A stretch of DNA of 64,000 nt from CAVVUC01 sp963751395 (GTDB lineage Bacteria > Verrucomicrobiota > Verrucomicrobiia > Chthoniobacterales > Chthoniobacteraceae). The DNA lies in contig CAVVUC010000002.1 of the NCBI GenBank assembly GCA_963751395.1, positions 992,001 to 1,056,000 of the forward strand, given 5' to 3'. A program made the position numbers and the translations under genes. Positions 14,941 to 23,833 of this stretch are shown in pieces. Below the pieces are notes generated by a model that was not told the origin of the DNA, searched no databases, and saw only the letters and a program-made list of their open reading frames with translations. Positions within the stretch are counted from its first letter, which is position 1. The number at the start of each line of letters is the position of its first letter.

Positions 14941-16391
14941 GTCAGATCGAAAAGTTTCGGATGCCGATCGTCCTCGGCCAGCAGATTCGTGCGGCTCTGC
15001 CGGCGTTCCATGATGAACTTGTCGAGCTTGGGGTCGAACGGGATCGGGTAGTTGCCTGTGAAGCAGGCGAGACAAAATCCGCCTGCCGTGTGCTGTGTCG
15101 CGCGCACCATCCCGTCGAGGTCGAGGTAGCCGATGCTGTCGGCCTCGAGATACTCGCGGATCTGATCGAGCGTGCATTGGTTTGCGAGCAGGTTCTTTGG
15201 ATCGGGAAAGTCGATGCCGTAGTGACACGCGAACTTGTGTGGCGGGCAACTGATCCGCATGTGGACCTCCTTCGCGCCCGCTTCGCGCAGCGTGACGACG
15301 CGCGCCCGCGCCGTCGTGCCTCGCACGATCGAATCATCGACGACGACCACACGCCTGCCCCGCACGGCTTCCTTGATGAGATTGAGCTTCACCCGCACGT
15401 TGAAATCGCGAATGAGCTGGGTCGGCTGGAGGAATGTCCGCCCGATGTAGTGGTTCCGGACGAACGCGTGCTCGTAGGGAATACCGAGTTCCTGGGCGAA
15501 GCCGAGCGCAGCGTAATTGCCCGAGTCGGGCACAGGGACCACGAGATCGGCTTCGACCGGATGCAACCGCGCCAGTTCACGCCCCATTTCCGTGCGCACT
15601 TTGGCGACGTTGATGTTGTTGATGATGCTGTCCGGTCGCGCGAAATAGACGTACTCGAACATGCAGAACGCCTGCTGTTCCTCGTCGAAGGGATACTCGG
15701 ACCGGATGCCTTCCTCGTTGATGATCACCACTTCGCCGGGTGCGATCTCGCGTATGAACTCGGCGTGTATCAAATCAAACGCGCACGTTTCCGAAGAGAG
15801 AATGTAAGCACCGTCGAGTTTGCCGAGCGCCAGGGGACGGAAGCCGAACGGGTCGCGTACCCCGATGATCTCGCGCTCGCTCATCATGACAAGCGAGAAG
15901 GCGCCACGCACCTTGCGCAGGGCCGCGAGCACGCCGCTTGTCCCCTGCGGCTGGGCCAGCAGATGGAGGATGATTTCGCTATCGACGGTTGTTTGAAAAA
16001 TGGAGCCGCGCTGCTCGAGTTCGTCGCGAAGAACTGAAGCGTTGATCAGGTTGCCATTGTGACCGATCGCCAACTGGCCCCGCGCGCAATCCACCATGAG
16101 CGGCTGCGCGTTTTTCAAGTTGCTCGATCCGGTGGTTGAGTACCGCACATGCCCGATGGCGCGCGTTCCGTTCAGCCGGTCGAGGTCGTCCGGTTTGAAA
16201 ACCTGGGACACCAATCCCATGTCCACATGGCGGACGAAGGGGCTGTTCGCGCCGTTCGCGGTGACGATGCCCGCGCTCTCCTGGCCGCGATGCTGAAGCG
16301 CGAAAAGGCCGTAATAAGTCAGCACCGCCGCGTTCGGATGGCCGAACACCGCGAAGACGCCGCATTCATGTTTGGGTCTGTGATCGCTCAT
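14937..16391 (-). CDS. purF: Amidophosphoribosyltransferase
   Basis: First committed step of purine synthesis: PRPP + glutamine to 5-phosphoribosylamine. 484 residues from ATG 16391, overlapping the purL stop by 4 bp (ATGA). The N-terminal glutaminase has the nucleophile Cys in HECGVFAVFGHPN, then LFALQHRGQESAGI and GHVRYSTTGSS. The PRPP loop is RRVVVVDDSIVRGTTARARV at ~345-365, with CPPHKFACHYGIDFP following. A short propeptide precedes the Cys, as in the processed class. Translationally coupled with purL and purM. Confidence 0.97.
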   Translation of the reverse strand: MSDHRPKHECGVFAVFGHPNAAVLTYYGLFALQHRGQESAGIVTANGANSPFVRHVDMGLVSQVFKPDDLDRLNGTRAIGHVRYSTTGSSNLKNAQPLMVDCARGQLAIGHNGNLINASVLRDELEQRGSIFQTTVDSEIILHLLAQPQGTSGVLAALRKVRGAFSLVMMSEREIIGVRDPFGFRPLALGKLDGAYILSSETCAFDLIHAEFIREIAPGEVVIINEEGIRSEYPFDEEQQAFCMFEYVYFARPDSIINNINVAKVRTEMGRELARLHPVEADLVVPVPDSGNYAALGFAQELGIPYEHAFVRNHYIGRTFLQPTQLIRDFNVRVKLNLIKEAVRGRRVVVVDDSIVRGTTARARVVTLREAGAKEVHMRISCPPHKFACHYGIDFPDPKNLLANQCTLDQIREYLEADSIGYLDLDGMVRATQHTAGGFCLACFTGNYPIPFDPKLDKFIMERRQSRTNLLAEDDRHPKLFDLT

Positions 16392-18721
16392 TCGGTCATG
16401 CAGTCGCGGATGGCATGATACCACGCCGCGTGAAGCTCCTCGACCTCCCAGCCGAATTGCATGCCGTTCGCGTGAATGGCGAGAGTTTTTCCTCCGACAA
16501 CTCCGAGTCGCCGCGCCGGAACGCCACGCCATTCGAGAAGCGCCAGCGCGGCGGTCGCGTTCGTTTTGGAAACGGTGACAACGACACGGGACTGCGATTC
16601 GTTGAAAAGAAGCTGGTCGGCGCGAAGGCCGGTGTGGCCAAAATCAATGTCCGCTCCGATCCGCTTGCCGCCCGAAATGCAGCACTCGGCGAGCGCAACG
16701 GCCAGCCCGCCTTCGGAGCAGTCGTGCGCGCTTTTCACAAGGCCGCTTCGGATAAGCGCCCGAACGGCCTCCTGGACGGCCAGCTCCCGCTCGTAATCGA
16801 GCCGCGGTGGAAGCCCTTCTTTGCGGCCGTGGACGACTTTGAGGAAATGCGAGGCGCCAAGTTCGCTGCCGGGATCACCGATCAAAACGACCGTGTCGCC
16901 CGCATCACGAAACGCCTGGCGCGTGATGTGGCGCTCGTTTTCGATGAGGCCGACCATGCCGACGGTTGGTGTCGGATCAATCGCGCCGGAGGGATTCTCG
17001 TTGTAGAGGCTGACATTGCCGCCGGTGACGGGCGTGCTGAAGACGTTGCAGGCCTCGGCCATGCCTTCCACGGACTCGCGAAGCTGCCAGAAGTTTTCCG
17101 GCTTGTACGGATTGCCGAAATTCAGATTGTCGGTGACCGCGATTGGCACCGCGCCGCTGCAAGCGAGATTCCGCGCGGCTTCCGCGACGGCGATCTTCGC
17201 GCCTTCCCGCGGGTCGAGGGCGCAGTAAAGGGCGTTGCAGTCGGTCGTCGCCGCGACGATTTTGTTCGCCTCACGGATCAAAAACACCGCCGCATCGGAG
17301 CCGGGCAGCACGCAAGTGCCGGCGCGGACCATGTGGTCGTATTGGCGATAGACCCAGTTTTTCGACGCGATGCTCGGATGCGAGAGCAGCGCGACCAAAG
17401 ATCCGGCCACGGAGGACACGGAGGGCTCGGAGATTGTCTTTAGAAGTTCCTCCGTGCTCTTTGTGTTCTCGTTGTCCTTCTTCTTCGCCTCGCGTTCGTA
17501 GATCGGCGCGTCATCAGCCAGCTTGGCGGCAGGAATCTCCGCGACCACTTTGCCGCCGTCGAGGACGCGCATCATGCCGTCGTCCTTCACCACGCCAACT
17601 TCGGCATAAGGCAGATCCCATTTTTCAAAAATGTCTCGCACCGTTTGTTCGTGGCCCTTTTTCACGATGATCAGCATCCGCTCCTGCGACTCGCTCAGCA
17701 TGATCTCGTAAGGCGTCATTCCGATCTCGCGCTTCGGCACTTTCTCCAGGTCGATTTCGACGCCGGTGCCGCCACGACTCGCCGTCTCGCAGGTCGAGCA
17801 GGTGAGGCCGGCCGCGCCCATGTCCTGAATACCCGCCACCGCGTCAGTGGCCAGCAATTCGAGACACGCTTCCAGCAGGAGCTTCTCCTTGAACGGATCG
17901 CCAACCTGCACCGCAGGGCGGTCCTGTTTCGATTCCTCGGTCAGCTCGCGCGAGGCAAACGCCGCGCCCGCGAGTCCATCGCGGCCCGTCTCCGCTCCAA
18001 CGTAGAAAACCGGGTTCCCGATTCCTTTCGCCGCGCCGCGGGCGATCTGCTCGTGACGCAGCACGCCGAGGCAGAACACGTTCACGAGCGGATTGCCCTC
18101 ATAGCTCTCGTCGAAGTAAATTTCGCCGCCGATCGTCGGGATGCCGATGCAGTTGCCGTAATGCGCGATGCCGGCCACGACGCCCGCGAACAATCTCCGA
18201 TTGTTCGCGAATGCGGAACGCGGAACGCGGAACGCGGAGGTTTTTTCATCGCGAACTTCGTTCGCCAATTCCTCACCGTTCCGCATTCCCTCTTCCGACT
18301 TCCGCGTTTCGCTGATCTCTCCAAACCTCAGCGAGTTCAGCGAGAACACCGGTCTTGCACCCATGGTAAAAATGTCGCGGATGATTCCGCCAACACCGGT
18401 TGCCGCGCCTTGGAACGGCTCGATTGCGCTCGGATGGTTGTGGCTTTCCATTTTGAACGCCACGCCCCAGCCGTCGCCGATGTCGATCACGCCCGCGTTT
18501 TCCTCGCCTGCCTTCACGAGCACCGTCGGGCCGGTCGTCGGGAATTTCCGCAGTTCGCGCTTTGAGTTCTTGTAAGAGCAATGCTCGCTCCACATCACCG
18601 AGAAGATGCCGAGTTCCGTGAAGTTCGGTTCGCGTCCGAGGATCGACTTGATGCGCTCGTATTCGTCCGGCGTGATGCCGTGCTTGGCGATGAGTTCGGG
18701 TGTGATCGCGGGGTCGGTCAT
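16388..18721 (-). CDS. purL: Phosphoribosylformylglycinamidine synthase subunit PurL, with two in-frame repeat insertions
   Basis: ATP-dependent amination of FGAR to FGAM, acting with PurQ and PurS. 777 residues, long for the small PurL class (~740). Conserved blocks: LGREPNFTELGIFSVMWSEH, KMESHNHPSAIEPFQGAATG, GNPVFYVGAETGRDG, DMGAAGLTCSTCE, QYDHMVRAGT and SAHDCSEGGLAVALAE. Two stretches look foreign: residues ~138-179 (with RDEKTSAFRVPRSAFANNRR) between the SLRFGE and LFAGVVAGI blocks, and ~415-438 (KKDNENTKSTEELLKTISE), each encoded by inverted tandem repeats but in frame. Overlaps purF. Confidence 0.96.
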   Translation of the reverse strand: MTDPAITPELIAKHGITPDEYERIKSILGREPNFTELGIFSVMWSEHCSYKNSKRELRKFPTTGPTVLVKAGEENAGVIDIGDGWGVAFKMESHNHPSAIEPFQGAATGVGGIIRDIFTMGARPVFSLNSLRFGEISETRKSEEGMRNGEELANEVRDEKTSAFRVPRSAFANNRRLFAGVVAGIAHYGNCIGIPTIGGEIYFDESYEGNPLVNVFCLGVLRHEQIARGAAKGIGNPVFYVGAETGRDGLAGAAFASRELTEESKQDRPAVQVGDPFKEKLLLEACLELLATDAVAGIQDMGAAGLTCSTCETASRGGTGVEIDLEKVPKREIGMTPYEIMLSESQERMLIIVKKGHEQTVRDIFEKWDLPYAEVGVVKDDGMMRVLDGGKVVAEIPAAKLADDAPIYEREAKKKDNENTKSTEELLKTISEPSVSSVAGSLVALLSHPSIASKNWVYRQYDHMVRAGTCVLPGSDAAVFLIREANKIVAATTDCNALYCALDPREGAKIAVAEAARNLACSGAVPIAVTDNLNFGNPYKPENFWQLRESVEGMAEACNVFSTPVTGGNVSLYNENPSGAIDPTPTVGMVGLIENERHITRQAFRDAGDTVVLIGDPGSELGASHFLKVVHGRKEGLPPRLDYERELAVQEAVRALIRSGLVKSAHDCSEGGLAVALAECCISGGKRIGADIDFGHTGLRADQLLFNESQSRVVVTVSKTNATAALALLEWRGVPARRLGVVGGKTLAIHANGMQFGWEVEELHAAWYHAIRDCMTE
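17407..17477. repeat. Inverted short-tandem element inside purL (insertion B)
   Basis: Left arm CACGGAGGA, CACGGAGGG, CTCGGAG (9-bp units) and, after a short core, right arm CCTCCGTGCTCTTTGTG then TTCTCGTTGTCC, roughly its reverse complement. In frame, encoding about 24 residues absent from typical PurL. Confidence 0.6.
18185..18306. repeat. Inverted heptamer element inside purL (insertion A)
   Basis: A perfect 11-bp hairpin (18185-18195 with 18199-18209) is followed by four GCGGAAC-type heptamers (18212-18238), a core hairpin GCGAAC-TTC-GTTCGC (18251-18265) and an inverted heptamer array (18279-18306, units such as GCGGAAG on the other strand). All in frame with purL, adding ~40 residues. 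Confidence 0.75.
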
Positions 18722-18736
18722 TGAGTTGTTTGGGCT

Positions 18737-18973
18737 TTAAGCCAGGCAGTCACTGGCGAGCAGATGGCAAATTTCGATGCCGTCATCCAGTTGGTTCCAA
18801 TAGATGGCGTAACCTCCCGGTTCCAGTGTCCAGTCCGCTCGCTGTTTGGGCGTGGCTTTTTCCAGCCAGATTTTGCCCTCCTTGTCGCCATCAAGAACAT
18901 GAACGTGAGGCGGTTCACCGAGGTCGGAGGAATAAAATCGAAACTTCTAGCGTTCAATTTTGATGGTCGGCAT
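18737..18973 (-). pseudogene. DUF4160 gene with nonsense codon
   Basis: ATG 18973 starts MPTIKIER, then TAG, then FRFYSSDLGEPPHVHVLDGD and WTLEPGGYAIYWNQLDDGIE to TAA at 18737. Except for the TAG at codon 9, the frame is open for 78 codons, and EPPHVHV is the DUF4160 hallmark. It lies between purQ and purL on the same strand. Either a degraded gene or a single base error; a shorter protein could start downstream. A different DUF4160 gene occurs at 10042. Confidence 0.65.
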
Positions 18974-18975
18974 GC

Positions 18976-19686
18976 TCACGCCGCTTTGGATTTTGTAAAG
19001 CCAAGTGCATTGAGCATCGACTCGAAAATGACCCGGCCATCCTCGCTTCCCAGCCGCGCTTCGCAGGCCCGCTCGGGGTGAGGCATCATCCCGAAGACGT
19101 TGCGGCGCGCGTTGCAGATGCCGGCGATGTTTTGGATCGAGCCGTTTGGATTCGCGGCGTCGGGAATGGCGCCGTTCGTGTCGCAGTAGCGCAGTGCGAT
19201 CTGGCGGTTCCGGTTCAGTTCGCGCAGCAGCGCCTCATCCGCGACGTAATTTCCCTCGCCGTGCGCGATCGGGATGTTGAGCAGCGTGCCGGTCCAGGCG
19301 GCGTTGGTGAACGGCGTTTCAAAGTTCTCCACGCGCAACATGGTGTGCTCGCAGATGAAATGCAGCGAACGATTCCGCACAAGGGCTCCCGGCAAAAGAT
19401 GCGCCTCGCACAGAATCTGGAAGCCATTGCAGATGCCGAGGATCAGCTTGCCTTTGTCCGCCTGCTCGACAAGCGATTTCATCACCGGCGAGAATCGCGC
19501 GATCGCGCCGCAACGAAGATAGTCGCCATAGGAAAAACCGCCGGGCAACACGATCAGGTCGAACGCATCGAGTGACGTCTCCTTGTGCCAAACGTAGTGC
19601 GTCTCGACGCCGAACACGCTATGAAGCGCGTGGAAGCAATCCTGATCGCAATTGGAACCGGGGAAGCGGATGACGGCGGCTTTCAT
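18976..19686 (-). CDS. purQ: Phosphoribosylformylglycinamidine synthase, glutaminase subunit PurQ
   Basis: Class I glutaminase that feeds ammonia to PurL. 236 residues. FPGSNCDQDC at the N-terminus, LIVLPGGFSYGDYLRCGAIA, the nucleophile Cys in LILGICNGFQILCE, and the His/Glu pair in FGMMPHPERACE are all present. Starts 60 bp downstream of purS, with a heptamer repeat element in the gap. The DUF4160 relic follows. Confidence 0.96.
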   Translation of the reverse strand: MKAAVIRFPGSNCDQDCFHALHSVFGVETHYVWHKETSLDAFDLIVLPGGFSYGDYLRCGAIARFSPVMKSLVEQADKGKLILGICNGFQILCEAHLLPGALVRNRSLHFICEHTMLRVENFETPFTNAAWTGTLLNIPIAHGEGNYVADEALLRELNRNRQIALRYCDTNGAIPDAANPNGSIQNIAGICNARRNVFGMMPHPERACEARLGSEDGRVIFESMLNALGFTKSKAA

Positions 19687-19691
19687 CGAAG

Positions 19692-19750
19692 TTATGAGTT
19701 AAGAATTAAGAGTTAAGAGGTTCACACGACGACGCGCTCTCCACTCTCAG
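19692..19750. repeat. Heptamer element between purS and purQ
   Basis: GAGTTAA, GAATTAA, GAGTTAA, GAG at 19696-19719, then a core with ACGACGACGCG, and a degenerate inverted side (CTCTCCACTCTCAG). It abuts the purS stop codon. Confidence 0.55.
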
Positions 19751-19980
19751 TTCTGGATCTCCAGCAGGTAGTCTTCGATCACTGGATTCGATAGGAGATC
19801 GCGGCAGATTCCGTGAAGCTTTTCCTCCGCCTCCGAACCGTCGATTTCGATCTCCATGAACTTGCCTATTCTTACGCTTTTCACCTCGGGCAGCCCGTGA
19901 TGATGCATCGCGTCCCGCACCGCGACGCCCTGCGGATCGAGAACACTTTGCTTGGGCATGACGATGACTCTGGCTTTCAT
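19747..19980 (-). CDS. purS: Phosphoribosylformylglycinamidine synthase, PurS subunit
   Basis: 77 residues from ATG 19980: MKARVIVMPKQSVLDPQGVA then MHHHGLPEVKSVRIGKFMEI and a C-terminal NPVIEDYLLEIQ. This is the small structural subunit that bridges PurL and PurQ. First gene of the pur run; divergent from yqgE with ~116 bp between, which must hold both promoters. No purine riboswitch is evident there. Confidence 0.93.
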   Translation of the reverse strand: MKARVIVMPKQSVLDPQGVAVRDAMHHHGLPEVKSVRIGKFMEIEIDGSEAEEKLHGICRDLLSNPVIEDYLLEIQN

Positions 19981-20096
19981 GTCGGCAGACTTTAGAGGCG
20001 GGGTGCCAAAGTGCAATCCAGAAAACCGCGGCCGCCCAAATCCCTTTCGCGCGGAGAAATCCTTGCGCAAAAGCAAGGCGCTCATAACTTGGATAC

Positions 20097-20657
20097 GTGC
20101 GTGAATTCAGTCCCTCATCACTCGGCTTGACAGGCTCGTTGCTCATCGCGCATCCGAACCTGCTCGACCCGAACTTCCGCCGATCGATCCTCTACATCTC
20201 CACCCACGATGAGGAGGAGGGGGCGTTCGGACTCATCCTCAATCGCCCTACGGAGAAAACGATCACCGATCTTCTGGACGATAGCGACCTGGAGGCTCTG
20301 GACAACGTGCCGGTCTTTTTCGGCGGGCCGGTGGCGAACGATCAGCTCACCTTTGCGTCCTTCGAATGGGATGTGTCCGAAAAAGGCATCGTCTGCCGCA
20401 CCCATCTGGCCATCGGGGAGGCACGCGAAATCGCCGCCGAGGATCCGTCTGCTGTGCGGGCTTTTCTCGGCTACGCCGGCTGGAGCAAAGGGCAACTGGA
20501 AGCGGAGATTGCACAGAAAGCGTGGCTGGTTCAGAAGCCGGACCGGGACATTCTGGACATGGAAAAATGCCGGAACCTCTGGCAGACGATCATGCGCGAG
20601 CAGGGGCCGTGGTTCAAGTTGCTCGCCGCCGCGCCGGACGATCCGTCGAAGAACTGA
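20097..20657 (+). CDS. YqgE/AlgH family protein
   Basis: 186 residues from GTG 20097. LTGSLLIAHPNLLDPNFRRS then GAFGLILNRPTEKTI, VPVFFGGPVANDQLTF and AFLGYAGWSKGQLEAEI are the standard YqgE (DUF179) blocks. A soluble protein of unclear role; in pseudomonads AlgH affects alginate regulation, but elsewhere function is unassigned. Monocistronic, divergent from purS, followed by vapBC. Confidence 0.92.
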   Translation: MREFSPSSLGLTGSLLIAHPNLLDPNFRRSILYISTHDEEEGAFGLILNRPTEKTITDLLDDSDLEALDNVPVFFGGPVANDQLTFASFEWDVSEKGIVCRTHLAIGEAREIAAEDPSAVRAFLGYAGWSKGQLEAEIAQKAWLVQKPDRDILDMEKCRNLWQTIMREQGPWFKLLAAAPDDPSKN

Positions 20658-20716
20658 AGGGTGACCAGCATGCATACGGCTTGCGATATGGCAGCCCCGC
20701 CCGTATCATCTGCCGT

Positions 20717-20950
20717 ATGAAAACCACCATCGATCTCGATGAGGAAAAGCTGAAGCGTGTGATGAAACTGACTGGAGTCAAGACGCGGAAGCAAGCCATT
20801 GACCTTGCGCTCGACGAAATTGAACGTGCAATAAAGATCAACAAGCTGTTCGCGCGCAAACCGCTCACACGCAAGGAACTGAAAAATGCCGTCGATCCGA
20901 AGTACGATTTGATGGCTTTGCGGAAAATGGAGAAGCCTGATTACCAGTGA
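20717..20950 (+). CDS. vapB: VapB-family type II antitoxin
   Basis: 77 residues: MKTTIDLDEEKLKRVMKLTG then VKTRKQAIDLALDEIERAIK, the ribbon-helix-helix VapB DUF2191 type; the C-terminal half would wrap the toxin. Overlaps the toxin start by 4 bp (GTGA). RHH antitoxins normally repress their own promoter; this is family knowledge. Confidence 0.9.
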   Translation: MKTTIDLDEEKLKRVMKLTGVKTRKQAIDLALDEIERAIKINKLFARKPLTRKELKNAVDPKYDLMALRKMEKPDYQ

Positions 20951-21342
20951 TTCTTCCTGATTCGAGTTTCTACATCGACTGTCTTCGAAGTGGGCAGGAT
21001 GCACCGTTCATTTTGCAATCATGGATTCAAAATGGACAGATTCTAAGTTGCGGCCTCATTCGAGCCGAAGTGCTGCGAGGCATCCGAGAGACAGCAATAA
21101 AGGCCCTTTTTACCGATATGTTTGACGTGATTCCTGAAGTTCAGACGGACGCGAAACTATGGCGTGCTGTCTCGGAGCTGGCCCGGATGCTCGATCGCAG
21201 AGGCATCGTTCTGCCTGTCACAGACATCGTAGTCGCATGTTGTGCGATGCGGCTTGATGCCGAGGTGGTAACTTCCGACAAGCATTTTTCGAAGATCCCG
21301 GATCTTAAAGTGCGCGCTTCGCTCCCGCAGCATCCGCTTTGA
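20947..21342 (+). CDS. vapC: VapC-family PIN-domain ribonuclease toxin
   Basis: 131 residues from GTG 20947. PIN acidic residues: D in LPDSSFYID, E in LIRAEVLRGI, D in VTDIVVACCAM and D in VVTSDKHFSKIPD. Expected to cleave RNA (often initiator tRNA or rRNA) when free of VapB. The 3' end runs 38 bp into the convergent pseudouridine synthase gene, an unusual but tolerated overlap. Confidence 0.9.
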   Translation: MILPDSSFYIDCLRSGQDAPFILQSWIQNGQILSCGLIRAEVLRGIRETAIKALFTDMFDVIPEVQTDAKLWRAVSELARMLDRRGIVLPVTDIVVACCAMRLDAEVVTSDKHFSKIPDLKVRASLPQHPL

Positions 21343-22036
21343 GCGCACCGCCCTTCTTCAACGCCTCGACTTCGCGCGGGGTGAGAAACCGCCACTGGCC
21401 GGGCTGCATGTCCTCCAGGCGCAGCGGGCCGATGCGCGTGCGGACGAGTTCCTTCACCTCATAACCCAGTTCGCGAAACATGAGCCGAATCTGGCGTTTG
21501 AGTCCCTGGCGCAGCACGACCTTGAGACGCGTCGGCGAGCGAGGGAACACCTGCTCCGCTTTCGCCCAACCGCCTTCGATGAGGATGCCCTTGAGCAGCC
21601 TGGCGCGCAGTTCGAGATCGAACGGCCTGTCGAGCGTGACCTCGTATTCTTTGTCGATCTTGTAGCGCGGGTGCGTGAGCTTCAGCGATAGGTCGCCGTC
21701 ATTCGTCAGGATGAGCAGGCCCTCGCTTTCCTTGTCGAGCCGCCCGACGTGAAAAACACGCGGCCAGTTGTGCGGCAGGAGATCGTAAATCGTGCGGCGC
21801 TCGTGCGTGTCGCTTGCGGTGCAGAGATAGCCCGCCGGCTTGTTGAGCACGACGTTGAGCACCTTCTCACGCTGCACCCGGCGGCCGTTCACTTTCACGG
21901 AATCGTCCTCGCCGACCGTGGTGGCGAGATTGGTGCAGATCTGGCCGTTCACCGTCACGTTTCCTGCGCGGATGATTTCTTCGCAACCGCGTCGCGAGCC
22001 GAGGCCCGCTGCGGCGAGATAACGATTGAGTCGCAT
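21305..22036 (-). CDS. RsuA/RluB/E/F-family rRNA pseudouridine synthase
   Basis: 243 residues. N-terminal S4 domain (MRLNRYLAAAGLGSRRGCEE then NVTVNGQICTNLATTV), then catalytic GRLDKESEGLLILTNDG with the nucleophile Asp, and RQGLKRQIRLMFRELGYEV. The substrate is an rRNA uridine, probably 23S (RluB-like), but this cannot be settled by eye. Convergent with vapC. Confidence 0.92.
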   Translation of the reverse strand: MRLNRYLAAAGLGSRRGCEEIIRAGNVTVNGQICTNLATTVGEDDSVKVNGRRVQREKVLNVVLNKPAGYLCTASDTHERRTIYDLLPHNWPRVFHVGRLDKESEGLLILTNDGDLSLKLTHPRYKIDKEYEVTLDRPFDLELRARLLKGILIEGGWAKAEQVFPRSPTRLKVVLRQGLKRQIRLMFRELGYEVKELVRTRIGPLRLEDMQPGQWRFLTPREVEALKKGGALKADAAGAKRAL

Positions 22037-22092
22037 GTGACGGGGAGCAAAGCGGCGTTGACCAACCGCCGCAACAACTTATTTTCCGCGAC

Positions 22093-22206
22093 ATGCCAAA
22101 ACCCAGCATTCCCTCCAAAGCCATCTTCCGGCTCTCGCTCTACCAGCGAAGTTTGCAGCACCTGAAGGCGAACAAAGTCGCGATCTTCGCGTCATCGGCT
22201 CGATGA
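22093..22206 (+). pseudogene. rex: Stub of redox-sensing repressor Rex (N-terminus only)
   Basis: ATG 22093 opens MPKPSIPSKAIFRLSLYQRS then LQHLKANKV, closely like the winged-helix N-terminus of Rex, but the frame diverges after ~30 residues and stops at 22204. The NADH-binding Rossmann domain is absent. The stop overlaps the ATG of the glycosylase gene. It may be a truncated relic left by a deletion, or now a leader peptide for the downstream gene. Confidence 0.5.
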
Positions 22207-23135
22207 AACACGCGCCGAATGTTGTCATCGAAGCTCCCGAATTTGACCTCGCGCTCACGCTCGAATCCGGCCAGGTCTTTCACTGGACTCAGCGCGACGG
22301 CGGTTTCGAAGGATTGATCGGCACGACTCCGGTGCGGATCAAGCAGGATGGCGGGACGCTGCTCGTCACGCCGGGCTCGGAGGAATTGGTGCGGGGCTAC
22401 TTCGCGCTCGATCATCCGCTCGCCGACATTTACGCGAGCTTCCCGAATGATCCCGCGATGAATGCCGCGCTCGAGTTTTGCCGCGGCATGCGAATCATCC
22501 GGCAGCCGCTATGGGAATGTCTCGCCACATTCATCACCTCGTCGATGAAACAGGTCGCGCACATCCGCCAGATGTCACTCGCCATCCGGCGGCGGTTCGG
22601 TTCGCGCCTCGAATTTGCCGGCGGCGAAATGTTCTCGTATCCGGCTCCCGGGCGGCTTGCCGAGGCGGGGGAAGGGGATCTCCTGGAATGCAGCCTCGGC
22701 TATCGCGCGAAGAATCTGCTCGGTGCGGCACGGATGATTGCAGGCGGCGAAGTCGTGCTGGAGCGCATCCGCGACATGAGCGACGACGAGGCTCGCAAGG
22801 AACTCTGCCGGCTTCCGGGTGTCGGCGAGAAGGTTGCCAACTGCGTGCTGCTTTTCGGGTTCGAGAGGCTGGGCGCGTTTCCGATCGACGTCTGGATCGG
22901 GCGCGTCCTGCGGGAGATTTATTTCAAACGCAAACGCAACGTCACGGCGAAACGGATACGCGAGTTTTCTCGCGACCACTTCGGCGAGTTTGGCGGCTAC
23001 GCGCAGCAGTATTTATTTCACCACGCGCGGAAGCAGGGGAGAAAGAGTCAGGAGCGCAGCAGGACAGGCAAAGCCTCCACCCATCGAGCACCCGCTTGCA
23101 TCGGACGAGAGCGCACGCTATCCAACACGCCATGA
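22203..23135 (+). CDS. 8-oxoguanine DNA glycosylase / HhH-GPD family DNA glycosylase (OGG1-like)
   Basis: 310 residues. The N-terminal OGG-N-like domain (LESGQVFHWTQ) is followed by FITSSMKQVAHIRQMSLAIR and helix-hairpin-helix LCRLPGVGEKVANCVLLFG, whose Lys is the expected Schiff-base residue, and FPIDVWIGRVL with the catalytic Asp. This bifunctional glycosylase/lyase type removes oxidised guanine. The basic, low-complexity last ~35 residues (after FHHARKQ) look nonessential. Overlaps yceH by 4 bp. Confidence 0.9.
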   Translation: MKHAPNVVIEAPEFDLALTLESGQVFHWTQRDGGFEGLIGTTPVRIKQDGGTLLVTPGSEELVRGYFALDHPLADIYASFPNDPAMNAALEFCRGMRIIRQPLWECLATFITSSMKQVAHIRQMSLAIRRRFGSRLEFAGGEMFSYPAPGRLAEAGEGDLLECSLGYRAKNLLGAARMIAGGEVVLERIRDMSDDEARKELCRLPGVGEKVANCVLLFGFERLGAFPIDVWIGRVLREIYFKRKRNVTAKRIREFSRDHFGEFGGYAQQYLFHHARKQGRKSQERSRTGKASTHRAPACIGRERTLSNTP

Positions 23136-23773
23136 TTCTTTCCCCCGTCGAAACGCGAATTCTCGGTTGCCTGCTCGAAAAGGAGCGCACGACTCCGGAT
23201 GTGTATCCGCTTTCTCTCAACAGCCTCGCCGTCGCATGCAACCAGACCACGAATCGCGAGCCCGTGGTCGCGTACGACGAAAACGCCGTCGAGCAGGGCC
23301 TTGCATCGCTTCGGGAAAAAAAGCTGGCAACGGTCATCTTCGGGGCGGGTTCACGGGTGCAGAAATACCGGCACACGTTGCTCGAAACCTATAATCTCGA
23401 CCGGCGCGAAGTTGCCTTGCTCTGCGTGTTGCTCCTGCGCGGCACCCAAACACCCGGCGAACTGCGCACCCGCACGGAGCGCTTGTGCGGTGTGCTGACT
23501 CTGGAAGAGACGGAAGCGTGCCTCGAAAACCTCACGCGCGGCGAGCATCCGCTGGTTCGTGCCATTCCGGCGCGGCTCGGACAAAAGGAAAAGCGGTACG
23601 TGCAGCTTCTGTCCGGCGAGCCAGATCTCGCGGAGCCGCCATCCGCCGCCCACATCGAGGGGCCGATCGGAAAATCCCGGATCGAAAAGCTGGAAGAGGA
23701 GGTCGCTTCGCTCAGGGGCGAGCTGCAAAACCTGCGGGAAGAGTTCGCCGCGTTTCGCAAGCAGTTCGAGTGA
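23132..23773 (+). CDS. YceH family protein (UPF0502, DUF480)
   Basis: 213 residues. LSPVETRILGCLLEKERTTP then YPLSLNSLAVACNQTTNREP at the N-terminus, and VRTRTERL-type LRTRTERLCGVLTLEE: two winged-helix units as in YceH. The C-terminal ~35 residues are predicted coiled coil (KLEEEVASLRGELQNLREEF). A cytoplasmic protein of unknown role. Start ATG 23132 overlaps the glycosylase stop. Confidence 0.9.
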   Translation: MILSPVETRILGCLLEKERTTPDVYPLSLNSLAVACNQTTNREPVVAYDENAVEQGLASLREKKLATVIFGAGSRVQKYRHTLLETYNLDRREVALLCVLLLRGTQTPGELRTRTERLCGVLTLEETEACLENLTRGEHPLVRAIPARLGQKEKRYVQLLSGEPDLAEPPSAAHIEGPIGKSRIEKLEEEVASLRGELQNLREEFAAFRKQFE

Positions 23774-23833
23774 TCCTCCGGGCTGTGCAGGCTCTTTGTA
23801 TTTCCGCACGGCGGTGTTAGTTTGCGCAGCTTC

